DNA of 64,000 bases from Terrimesophilobacter sp044464485 (GTDB lineage Bacteria > Actinomycetota > Actinomycetes > Actinomycetales > Microbacteriaceae). Where the stretch lies: contig JBIQLG010000008.1 in the NCBI GenBank assembly GCA_044464485.1, forward strand, positions 1 to 64,000, written 5' to 3'. Positions 16,093-23,979 of this stretch are shown in pieces; position 1 is the first letter of the stretch; every line of letters starts with the position of its first letter. The notes beneath the pieces were generated by a model. That model did not search any database, was not told the origin of the DNA, and worked only from the letters and a program-made list of their open reading frames with translations. Position numbers and translations under genes: made by a program.

Positions 16093-18801
16093 CTAAACGA
16101 GACTCCTCAGAACGAACTGAAGGATTCCGCCGTTGCGGTAATAATCCGCTTCGCCCGGCGTGTCGATTCTTACCACTGCATCGAACTCGATCGGGGCCCG
16201 CCCGGGTGCGGAATGATCGGTGGGTGTCGCCGTAACCCGCACTGTTCTTGGCGTAATTCCGTCATTGAGCTGTTCGAGACCGGCGATGCTGATGCTCTCC
16301 GTCCCGTCGAGCCCAAGGGATGCCCGGCCCTCACCTGCGGGAAACTGAAGCGGCACGACGCCCATCCCGATGAGGTTCGAACGGTGGATTCGTTCGAAGC
16401 TCTCTGCGATGACGGCGTGGACGCCCAGAAGGCTCGTGCCCTTTGCCGCCCAGTCGCGACTCGACCCCGAACCGTACTCCTTTCCGGCGAGAACCACGAG
16501 CGGGACTCCCGCCGCCAGATAATTCCGGCTCGCGTCATAGATGAACGCTTGAGGGCCCTCCGGAGCCGTGAAATCTCGCGTGTATCCGCCCTCTACTCCT
16601 GCACCGGCGTTGGCGTCGGCCAGCAACTGGTTGCGAAGCCGAATGTTGGCGAAAGTGCCGCGAATCATCACTTCGTGATTGCCGCGCCGGGAACCGTAGG
16701 AGTTGAAGTCCTTGCGGTCAATGCCGTGCGCGGCCAGATACTGGCCCGCCGGGCTGTCGGATTTGATGCTTCCCGCAGGGCTGATGTGGTCAGTCGTGAC
16801 CGAGTCGCCCAGTGTCGCCAGAACCCTCGCGTGCGCGATGTCGGCGACAGGAGTCAGTTCCATCGTCATGCCATCGAAATACGGAGGCCGCCGTACGTAG
16901 GTGGAAGACTCATCCCATTCGAACAGCTCGCCAGCGGGCGTTGGCAACGATTTCCAGCGCTCGTCGCCCTCGAACACCCCGGCATACTGCGTGTCGAACA
17001 TGCTGCTGTCAATGGATTCATCGATGGTTTTTTGAACCTCGGCGGCGTCTGGCCAAATGTCTCTGAGATAGACATCGGCACCTTCGGTGTCCTGACCGAG
17101 CGGCTGGGTCTCGAAGTCGAAATCCATGGATCCCGCGAGCGCGTATGCGATGACCAGGGGTGGACTTGCAAGATAATTCATTTTCACGTCCGGGTTAATG
17201 CGCCCCTCGAAGTTTCGGTTGCCGGAGAGCACCGCCGTGACGGCGAGGTCATTCCTGTTGACCGCGGCGGAAATTTCCTCCTCGAGCGGGCCGGAGTTGC
17301 CGATGCACGTGGTGCATCCGTAGCCCACCAAATAAAATCCCAGATCCTCGAGGTAACCGTTCAGGCCGGCCTTTTCGTAGTAGTCGGTGACAACTTTGGA
17401 ACCAGGAGCCAGCGTGGTCTTCACCCATGGCTTCGACGTGAGACCCTTTTGCGACGCGTTTCGCGCGAGCAACCCCGCAGCGAGCATGACGGAAGGGTTG
17501 GATGTGTTCGTGCACGAGGTGATCGCCGCAATCGCAACGGCACCGTGATCCACGCTGAACGCGCGACCATCCTTCATCGACACGTCGGCGGGATTGGAGT
17601 GAGCACCTGAAACATAGGCGTCGAGATCTTTTTCGAACTGGCTCTTGGCTGCCGAGAGCTCGACACGGTCCTGTGGCCGTTTGGGGCCGGCGATCGAGGG
17701 AACGACCGTGCCGAGATCAAGCTCCAGGTACTCACTGAACATTGGCTCCCGACGCGGGTCGTGCCACAGACCCTGCAATCTGGAGTATGCCTCGACGAGC
17801 TCGATTTGTTCTTCGCTGCGTCCGGTCAGTCGCAGATAGTCGAGAGTGACTTGGTCGATGGGGAACATGGCAGCGGTTGAACCGAACTCCGGGCTCATGT
17901 TCCCGATCGTTGCCCGGTTCGCGAGCGGGACCTGAGCGACCCCGGCCCCGTAGAATTCCACGAACTTGCCGACTACCCCGTGCGCACGCAGCATTTGCGT
18001 GATCGTGAGCACGACATCCGTTGCCGTAACGCCCGCGGGGATGCTGCCGGTGAGCTTGAATCCGACGACCTTGGGGATGAGCATGGAGACGGGCTGGCCG
18101 AGCATGGCTGCTTCTGCCTCGATGCCGCCGACGCCCCAACCGAGCACGCCAAGACCATTGACCATGGTGGTGTGGGAATCCGTGCCGACGAGAGTATCCG
18201 GATACGCGGAGAGCACTCCGTCGACCGTGCGCGTCATCGTTACGCGTGCAAGGTGTTCGATATTGACCTGGTGCACGATTCCCGTTCCCGGGGGAACAAC
18301 CTTGAAATCGTCGAATGCCGTCTGCCCCCAGCGAAGAAACTGGTAACGCTCGCCGTTGCGTTCGTATTCGATCTCTGCGTTTCGCTCGAAAGCGTTTGCG
18401 GTACCGAAGAGATCGGCGATCACGGAGTGGTCGATGACCATTTCTGCCGGCGCAAGCGGGTTGATTTTCTTCGGGTCCCCGCCGAGCGCAGCGACGGCCT
18501 CGCGCATGGTGGCCAGGTCGACGATGCAGGGAACGCCCGTGAAGTCCTGCATGATGACGCGGGCCGGAGTGAATTGGATTTCGGTGTCTGGTTCTGCTGA
18601 CGGATCCCATGACCCCAGAGCCGAAATCTGTTCGGCGGTGACGTTCTTGCCGTCTTCGGTGCGGAGTTGGTTTTCCAGCAGCACCTTGAGGCTGAACGGC
18701 AGCCGATCATGACCCGCAATTCGGTCAATCCGGAAAACCTGATAGCTCGCGGAGCCGACGTTCACAGTGTCTCTGGCTCCAAAACTGTTGACTGACGACA
18801 T
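16093..18801 (-). CDS. acnA: Aconitate hydratase A
   Basis: This 902-residue enzyme of the IRP1/AcnA type isomerises citrate to isocitrate. The 4Fe-4S cysteines are in AITSCTNTSNPSVM and GYGCTTCIGNSG. The substrate-binding DSHTTMVNGLGVLGWGVGG and the C-terminal swivel motif GKEYGSGSSRDWAAKG are present, and the length is standard. The ATG at 18801 follows an AAGGGG. The upstream region carries a perfect 18-base palindrome likely to be an operator. The gene stands alone, with dxs 43 bases downstream on the same strand. Confidence 0.97.
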   Translation of the reverse strand: MSSVNSFGARDTVNVGSASYQVFRIDRIAGHDRLPFSLKVLLENQLRTEDGKNVTAEQISALGSWDPSAEPDTEIQFTPARVIMQDFTGVPCIVDLATMREAVAALGGDPKKINPLAPAEMVIDHSVIADLFGTANAFERNAEIEYERNGERYQFLRWGQTAFDDFKVVPPGTGIVHQVNIEHLARVTMTRTVDGVLSAYPDTLVGTDSHTTMVNGLGVLGWGVGGIEAEAAMLGQPVSMLIPKVVGFKLTGSIPAGVTATDVVLTITQMLRAHGVVGKFVEFYGAGVAQVPLANRATIGNMSPEFGSTAAMFPIDQVTLDYLRLTGRSEEQIELVEAYSRLQGLWHDPRREPMFSEYLELDLGTVVPSIAGPKRPQDRVELSAAKSQFEKDLDAYVSGAHSNPADVSMKDGRAFSVDHGAVAIAAITSCTNTSNPSVMLAAGLLARNASQKGLTSKPWVKTTLAPGSKVVTDYYEKAGLNGYLEDLGFYLVGYGCTTCIGNSGPLEEEISAAVNRNDLAVTAVLSGNRNFEGRINPDVKMNYLASPPLVIAYALAGSMDFDFETQPLGQDTEGADVYLRDIWPDAAEVQKTIDESIDSSMFDTQYAGVFEGDERWKSLPTPAGELFEWDESSTYVRRPPYFDGMTMELTPVADIAHARVLATLGDSVTTDHISPAGSIKSDSPAGQYLAAHGIDRKDFNSYGSRRGNHEVMIRGTFANIRLRNQLLADANAGAGVEGGYTRDFTAPEGPQAFIYDASRNYLAAGVPLVVLAGKEYGSGSSRDWAAKGTSLLGVHAVIAESFERIHRSNLIGMGVVPLQFPAGEGRASLGLDGTESISIAGLEQLNDGITPRTVRVTATPTDHSAPGRAPIEFDAVVRIDTPGEADYYRNGGILQFVLRSLV

Positions 18802-18828
18802 TCGCGGGCCCCTTCGATCAGCGCAAAC

Positions 18829-18846
18829 TATCTTGACATCAAGATA
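18829..18846 (-). promoter_or_regulatory. Palindromic operator upstream of acnA
   Basis: The minus strand reads TATCTTGATGTCAAGATA, two perfect 8-base arms around TG. It lies 28-45 bases before the aconitase ATG. TATATT, a plausible -10, lies just upstream of it, so a bound protein would block early transcription. The form suits a MarR-type dimer. The MarR-family protein TamR is known to control aconitase in Streptomyces, but I cannot confirm that its motif matches this site. Confidence 0.55.
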
Positions 18847-18855
18847 AATATACCA

Positions 18856-19632
18856 TCAATCGCGTACCGGAGACTCCACGACACCCTCGCGCCGATAGAC
18901 CGCGGTCACCAGGAGCCACGTGACCCAAAGCATTGCCGCGTAAAGCGGAACACCCATGAGCAGTTTCATCGCCGCAAGCAATTCGATGTTGCCGGAGAAG
19001 TACAGCGGGGCCTGGACAATGAGCCGAAGGGAAAATACACCTGTCCACAGCCACGTTGCCAGCGTCAGCACACGCCGCTTCGCCTTGTTCCTCCGCCAGG
19101 ATGTCACATCATTTGTGAGGACTCCCGCGATGAGGCCGATGAGCGGCCATCGTAGAAGCAGACTTGCGAGCAGCACGACAACCGAAACGACATTGACGAT
19201 GAGTCCCAACGCGAAGTTGTCTTCTGCGCGTCCGGTAAAGAGCGCAAGACCCGCGGAGAGTGCAATTCCCACGACGCCGGCGAACGCCTGTACGACGGGC
19301 GTTTTTGTTGCGAGACGGACGACGACGAAAACCAGCGCGAGTACTGCGGGAGCCACAACGGAAAGCAAGACTTGCCGGGTGATGGCATAGACGACCAGGA
19401 ATCCAAGCCCGGGCAGGATCGCCTCGATCAGGCCGCGGACACCGCCGACAGCAATGAGCAACGATCTCCCTGTGGGGACTTCGCCAGGCGCCACCTGTGC
19501 GAACCCTGCCCTGCGCACGGCGGAACCAAACGCCTCCGTAAACGACGCCTCCACCTCCGGTGCGCCACGGTCATCATCGTCATCGCCCTTGGGTGCGTGC
19601 GCTCCGCCGGGGTGAGAACTTGGCACGGTCAA
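18856..19632 (-). CDS. DUF3159 membrane protein
   Basis: This 258-residue protein has an acidic, disordered N-terminus of about 45 residues followed by six to seven membrane segments. The conserved stretch GLIEAILPGLGFLVVYAIT starts near residue 65, and later landmarks are NVVSVVVLLASLLLRWPLIG and VQAPLYFSGN. These match the actinobacterial DUF3159 family. The function is unknown. The start overlaps the DUF3710 stop by 4 bases, and both follow dut on the minus strand, an order widely conserved in actinobacteria. Confidence 0.85.
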   Translation of the reverse strand: MTVPSSHPGGAHAPKGDDDDDRGAPEVEASFTEAFGSAVRRAGFAQVAPGEVPTGRSLLIAVGGVRGLIEAILPGLGFLVVYAITRQVLLSVVAPAVLALVFVVVRLATKTPVVQAFAGVVGIALSAGLALFTGRAEDNFALGLIVNVVSVVVLLASLLLRWPLIGLIAGVLTNDVTSWRRNKAKRRVLTLATWLWTGVFSLRLIVQAPLYFSGNIELLAAMKLLMGVPLYAAMLWVTWLLVTAVYRREGVVESPVRD

Positions 19633-20270
19633 ACGTCCATGGGGCCGGCGTTATCCGAACGGTTCGATGATTCGGGAATGGCCAGCGGAATGAGGTCTCT
19701 CGGGGGCATCGGGGTCGTGCCCCTCACGACGACGATGCTGCGGAACAGATCCTCCACCAATGCCGCGGCCTCCGGCTTTGTTACCGCGTCGCCCGCGATC
19801 ACGCCGCGAAGAAACCAACGCGGACCATCAACTCCAATGAATCGCGCGAGTCGTTTGTCGCCCGGCTGGTTTTGACCGGCCGCCGGAATCTCGGCAAGGA
19901 GCTCCGGGCCGAACGGGCCGACCGAGAGTTTGGTTGTTCCCCCTTGCTTGGCAATCTGCTCGGCAATCTGATGCCGGATTTCGTGCCAGAGCCCCGTGGA
20001 GCGCGGTGCAGCGAATGGTTGAACCTGCAGCGATGACCCCGCATAGTCCAGGCCGACGGCCACAACTCTCTGGCTGGATTCTTCGACTTCAAGTCGAAGC
20101 TGCAAACCTTCGCGAGGGAGAATTTTGACTCCACCGAGATCGACATAGGGGCGCACCGCGTTTGCTTCGCTCTCGTCCAGGGGTCCATCAGTCGAGCGAT
20201 TCGCGGGAGCAGACTTCGCCTGTTCCTGCTCGTCCTTGCCATCTTCACTGGCGTCTATTGCATCGTTCAC
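19629..20270 (-). CDS. DUF3710 family protein
   Basis: This 213-residue soluble protein has a polar N-terminal tail rich in Asp, Glu and Gln. Its core contains YVDLGGVKILPREGLQLRLEV, LQVQPFAAPRSTGLWHEIR and RFIGVDGPRWFLRGVIAG, which match the actinobacterial DUF3710 family. The function is unknown. It overlaps dut upstream and DUF3159 downstream by 4 bases each, so the three are translationally coupled. Confidence 0.85.
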   Translation of the reverse strand: MNDAIDASEDGKDEQEQAKSAPANRSTDGPLDESEANAVRPYVDLGGVKILPREGLQLRLEVEESSQRVVAVGLDYAGSSLQVQPFAAPRSTGLWHEIRHQIAEQIAKQGGTTKLSVGPFGPELLAEIPAAGQNQPGDKRLARFIGVDGPRWFLRGVIAGDAVTKPEAAALVEDLFRSIVVVRGTTPMPPRDLIPLAIPESSNRSDNAGPMDV

Positions 20271-20743
20271 TGTCGTGCGCCTTCCTGTGTTCCCTGTGAA
20301 GCACGTGATCCCCGATAACCTGTCGACCCGAAACCGGACTCGCCGCGATGGCTTCCGGGGAGAGAGCTTACCGGCACGAATGTCGCACGCGAGACAGGCA
20401 TCACAATGAGCTGCGCGATGCGATCACCGATCTCGATCGAGTACGGAGTCGATTTGTCCGTATTGAGAACCGTCACGCGGATCTCGCCGCGATAGCCAGC
20501 ATCCACGGTCCCCGGACTGTTGACTATCGTGATTCCGTGCCGTGCGGCGAGGCCGCTCCTCGGCACGACGAATCCGACATAACCGTCGGGGAGAGCCAGG
20601 GAAACGCCGGTACCCACCGTGACACGCTCCCCCGGTGCAAGGATCAGCGATTCCGCCGCGCACAGGTCGGCTCCTGCGTCACCGGGGTGCGCGTATTCCG
20701 GCACATTCTCCGCCACGATGAGCACTTCAACTCGGTCAGCCAC
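20267..20743 (-). CDS. dut: dUTP diphosphatase
   Basis: The 158-residue trimeric dUTPase hydrolyses dUTP to dUMP, keeping uracil out of DNA. The five family motifs can be found: HPGDAGADLCA (1), PRSGLAARHG (2), GTVDAGYRGEIRV (3, with the catalytic aspartate), DRIAQLIVMPV (4) and RGESGFGSTG (5, the C-terminal arm closing over the site). The start is GTG and it appears leaderless. Its stop overlaps DUF3710. Confidence 0.95.
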   Translation of the reverse strand: MADRVEVLIVAENVPEYAHPGDAGADLCAAESLILAPGERVTVGTGVSLALPDGYVGFVVPRSGLAARHGITIVNSPGTVDAGYRGEIRVTVLNTDKSTPYSIEIGDRIAQLIVMPVSRATFVPVSSLPGSHRGESGFGSTGYRGSRASQGTQEGARQ

Positions 20744-20749
20744 GTATCG

Positions 20750-20755
20750 AGGTTA
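20750..20755 (-). promoter_or_regulatory. Leaderless -10 element of dut
   Basis: TAACCT on the minus strand lies exactly 6 bases before the GTG start of dut, and no Shine-Dalgarno is present. This fits the actinobacterial TAnnnT leaderless pattern. Confidence 0.5.
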
Positions 20756-20792
20756 GTGCAGCACGAGGTTCAAAGTCTGATCGAATAGAGGC

Positions 20793-21236
20793 ATGACGAT
20801 CTACCGCGAGCGACTCTGGGCTTCCGTATGGCTTTACATTGCCACCGCACTGGTGATTCCGGCCAGTCTGCTGGTTTTCTGGCCCATCAACGTTGGGGTC
20901 GGAATCGGCGTCGCCATTGCGCTGTATGTAGGGTGCGTTCTCTCTCTGCTGCTCGCGTCGCCGGTCATACGGGTCACCGACAGTGAATTCACGGCCGGGG
21001 GCGCCCGCCTTCCGCGAAAATTTGTCGGCACCGTCAGCACCTATCGCGAGCCGGAGGCGACACTCCAGCGCGGTCAGAAGTTGGATGCACGCGCATGGCT
21101 CGTGATTCGAGGCTGGGTTTCGCCCGTGGTCAAGATCGAAAACACCGACCCCGACGACCCGACACCCTATTGGCTCGTGTCATCGCGGCACCCGGAAAAG
21201 CTCGAAACCGCGCTTTCGCCCGTGAAAAGGGACTAA
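20793..21236 (+). CDS. DUF3093 membrane protein
   Basis: This 147-residue protein has two membrane segments at about residues 14-35 and 36-58, then a soluble domain with VIRVTDSEFTAGGARLPRKFVGTV and the ending NTDPDDPTPYWLVSSRHPEKL. These features match the DUF3093 family, found in actinobacteria opposite dut. The function is unknown. It is divergent from dut and converges on the DUF4193 gene with a single base between them. Confidence 0.85.
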   Translation: MTIYRERLWASVWLYIATALVIPASLLVFWPINVGVGIGVAIALYVGCVLSLLLASPVIRVTDSEFTAGGARLPRKFVGTVSTYREPEATLQRGQKLDARAWLVIRGWVSPVVKIENTDPDDPTPYWLVSSRHPEKLETALSPVKRD

Positions 21237-21237
21237 A

Positions 21238-21531
21238 TCAGCTTGCGCACTCGAGGCAGATCGCGCCCAGCTTCGTCTGGTGATCAATTTGCGAGCGATG
21301 CTTCACGAGAAAGCAGCTTACGCACGTGAACTCGTCTGCCTGCGGCGGCAGCACCACGACATCCAGGTCGAGGTCGGACAAGTCCGCCCCTGGCAACTCA
21401 AATCCACCGGGATTATCGGCATCGTCAACGTCGACCACACCGGACATCTTGTCCGGCACGCGTTCCTTGAGCGCCTCGATCGAGTCGGAATCGTCGTCGC
21501 TTTTTCGTGGGGCGTCGTAATCGGTTGCCAT
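21238..21531 (-). CDS. DUF4193 zinc-ribbon-like protein
   Basis: This 97-residue acidic protein begins MATDYDAPRK and ends with two CxxC pairs, TCVSC and ICLEC, separated by 17 residues, the likely zinc-binding site. The middle contains FELPGADLSDLDLDVVVLPPQADEF. All match the actinobacterial DUF4193 family. The second of two in-frame ATGs was chosen because family members start MATDYD. Its function is not known. It diverges from sepH across about 200 bases. Confidence 0.85.
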   Translation of the reverse strand: MATDYDAPRKSDDDSDSIEALKERVPDKMSGVVDVDDADNPGGFELPGADLSDLDLDVVVLPPQADEFTCVSCFLVKHRSQIDHQTKLGAICLECAS

Positions 21532-21731
21532 GCCCATCCACTTCTTGGTTGTGTTGTCTGATCAAATCGGCGGGGGTAGTTTGCATCAAATGGTCGGCAA
21601 TAGCAAACCAAAACAGCAAATACTCGGATTCACCCCATACCGAACTCACGGCACGCCCGGCTTATTCCCGTAATTCAAAGGTTTTCCATGCCACGCTAAG
21701 GACAATCGCACGACGTGAAAGAGGCAAACTC

Positions 21732-22808
21732 ATGGAGGACCTTCGAGTCATCAGTGTGGAAGACGGCGCACTCCTCGTCGCGTCTGAGCGCGGTGATCGC
21801 TACCGTATTGAGATCGATGAGGCGCTGGCGTCTAAGCTGCGCCGCTCTGTTCAGGATCCCGGCACCGGCCGCAGGCTTTCGCCGAAAGACATCCAGGCTC
21901 ACATCCGTTCCGGGTTGTCTGCTCAGGATGTCGCCTCGATTACCGGTGCACCGCTTGAGTACATTCAGCGATTTGAGGGCCCGATCCTCGCCGAGCGCGG
22001 TTTCGTGATTGAATCTGCGCTTGCCGTGCCCGTCCACACTGCGCGGGACAGCGAATTCGGCGAAAGCAACGCGACATTCGGATCCGCAATCCTCAGTCGC
22101 CTTCACGACATGGGTGCCACCCACGAGCGCTGGGCGAGTTGGAAGGAAGAAGGCAGCGGATGGGTTGTCAAACTTTCCTTCACCGCGGATCAAGTTGATC
22201 ACGACGCGCGCTGGCGCTTCGATCCCAAAAGCTCGTCGCTCTCACCGCTCAACAATGAAGCAGAGGCGCTTTCCCGACAGGGCGAGGTCACGGGGACGCT
22301 CATACCGCGACTGCGTGCCGTTGATGATCGCGACCGGTCGATAGACAATACGCGATTCGACAGCGGAGCATTCGTCGACCGTGAACTGGCGGGAATGACC
22401 TCCGCGCCGGAAGAAAGCGATCACACGAAACACCCTGCGGACACGCACCTGAACGACACCGCCCCACACCTCGAAGCAGTCCCGTACGGCCGGGAGGCAG
22501 GTTCGCGGCAGGATGCGGCACCGACGCATCAGACGGCGGATCTCCTGGATGCGCTTCGGCGCAGACGCGGAGAGCGCGAAAGCGTCAATTTCGATGAAAT
22601 CGACGATGCCATGGCAAGCCACCCGTCGACCGGCAATATTCGGCTCGTCGATGTGCCCATGCCGGAATCGGAGGACGAATTGCCGCAGGAGGCGCGCTCC
22701 CGGCCGGTACAGCAGCTTTCGTCAAAGTCAACCAAACGGGGACGCGCGTCCATGCCCACGTGGGATGAGATCGTTTTTGGTGCCCGTTCCGACGACGATC
22801 CCGCCTGA
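21732..22808 (+). CDS. sepH: Septation protein SepH
   Basis: This 358-residue protein has the conserved N-terminal SepH (DUF3071) domain. MEDLRVISVEDGALLVASERGDRY opens it, and a helix-turn-helix-like core RLSPKDIQAHIRSGLSAQDVASITG follows. The C-terminal half is polar and low in conservation, ending in a basic then acidic tail. In Streptomyces and mycobacteria SepH stimulates FtsZ assembly at the septum. The ATG at 21732 is preceded by GAAAGAGG; the longer upstream frame is not conserved sequence. Confidence 0.92.
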   Translation: MEDLRVISVEDGALLVASERGDRYRIEIDEALASKLRRSVQDPGTGRRLSPKDIQAHIRSGLSAQDVASITGAPLEYIQRFEGPILAERGFVIESALAVPVHTARDSEFGESNATFGSAILSRLHDMGATHERWASWKEEGSGWVVKLSFTADQVDHDARWRFDPKSSSLSPLNNEAEALSRQGEVTGTLIPRLRAVDDRDRSIDNTRFDSGAFVDRELAGMTSAPEESDHTKHPADTHLNDTAPHLEAVPYGREAGSRQDAAPTHQTADLLDALRRRRGERESVNFDEIDDAMASHPSTGNIRLVDVPMPESEDELPQEARSRPVQQLSSKSTKRGRASMPTWDEIVFGARSDDDPA

Positions 22809-22824
22809 CCTGTCGCTTTCAGGA

Positions 22825-23967
22825 TCAACTCTGAGAGAAGGCCCCGAACTTCAACAGCGGAACGCTCTTTTCTTCGACTGAAAACGATCCGTGCTGGCCA
22901 ATCATGAGTCGGCCGGCGTAGGACTCTTCACGAGTGTCGTAATACGCGACGACCTTGCGCGCGGCTACCAAAATGTCGCCGATTCGCGCCTCCACGTCGG
23001 GATCAACGGTGGGTCCGAACCAGCCTTGTTCGATCGCTTCCCGTCGAGAAAGCACCATCGCTCGCGTACTTTCGCTGGCGCGCCACCGGTCGATAATGGT
23101 TTCCCGCAGCCGCGCGCCGGCATCGGGTTCGAAATGCAACTGGAGGCAACGAGGCTCTCCCGCAACAAATCGGATGCCGTCGACGAGCGCGGGATCGTCG
23201 CCAAACAGGATGTGCGAGTGCGCGGGGACATCCAGAATCCCGTGATCTGCAGTGAGGATGAGCCCTTCCCGCTTTCTCAGTCCATCCGCGAATGGGCCAA
23301 GTTCACCGTCGAGAGTTTCCAGCCGTCGCGTCCACGTGTCCGATTGCCAGCCATGCGAGTGAGCCGCCTGATCGAGTTCGGGAACGTAAACGTAAACAAT
23401 CCCCTTTTCGAGACTGTCCAGGGCCGTGCGGGCCGCCGCAAAGCGATCCGGGATGGACCTGCCCGACATGAAGTGCGTACCCCGCAGGACGGCCTGGGTG
23501 AATCCGGAATGCCGATAGCGCTCCTGCGCCACGACGACGCTCGGAATCCCCGCGTCGGCGGCCTTCTCGAAAACTGTGGGCACTCGCTGCCAGGTCGCGG
23601 GATCGAGCTTGTCGTCCCATCCGTTCAGTTGATTTACTATTCGGTCGTTCGCAGGGTCAAGCACCGTATAGCCGACGAGCCCGTGCTCCCCGGGCATGGT
23701 CCCCGTGGTGAACGTCGCGATATTCGCAGCGGTCGTCGTGGGGCAACCCGCGGTGGCAACCGAAGTGGCCGTGATTGCCCCCGCCATATTACGCGCGTGA
23801 CCCAATCTTTCCCGCAGACTTGACACTCCCAGTCCGTCAACCAGAAGCACTACGGCCCGATCGACGGACGGGATGCCCAGCCGATTCTGCACCCCGTTCA
23901 GCGAATCGAGGCAGCTCGGTAAAACGTCGGCAAGGCTCGGCCGGAGTGAACTCATGGCCGATATCAT
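22825..23967 (-). CDS. Alkaline-phosphatase-superfamily phosphodiesterase
   Basis: This 380-residue protein is of the nucleotide pyrophosphatase/phosphodiesterase type. Metal and nucleophile motifs are VVLLVDGLG (Asp), GCPTTTAANIATF (a threonine nucleophile), ELDQAAHSHGW (Asp and His), LTADHG (Asp-His) and DVPAHSHILFGDD (His). No signal peptide is seen, so it is probably cytoplasmic. The start at 23967 was chosen for AGGA upstream and because it lies 12 bases from the divergent parC start; the frame runs on into parC only as an antisense extension. The substrate is unknown. Confidence 0.85.
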   Translation of the reverse strand: MISAMSSLRPSLADVLPSCLDSLNGVQNRLGIPSVDRAVVLLVDGLGVSSLRERLGHARNMAGAITATSVATAGCPTTTAANIATFTTGTMPGEHGLVGYTVLDPANDRIVNQLNGWDDKLDPATWQRVPTVFEKAADAGIPSVVVAQERYRHSGFTQAVLRGTHFMSGRSIPDRFAAARTALDSLEKGIVYVYVPELDQAAHSHGWQSDTWTRRLETLDGELGPFADGLRKREGLILTADHGILDVPAHSHILFGDDPALVDGIRFVAGEPRCLQLHFEPDAGARLRETIIDRWRASESTRAMVLSRREAIEQGWFGPTVDPDVEARIGDILVAARKVVAYYDTREESYAGRLMIGQHGSFSVEEKSVPLLKFGAFSQS

Positions 23968-23979
23968 GGTGGCAATCCT

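Noticed and set aside
15889..17610. 573-codon plus-strand frame opposite aconitase
   Set aside because: It mirrors acnA codons. No recognisable domain, no Shine-Dalgarno.
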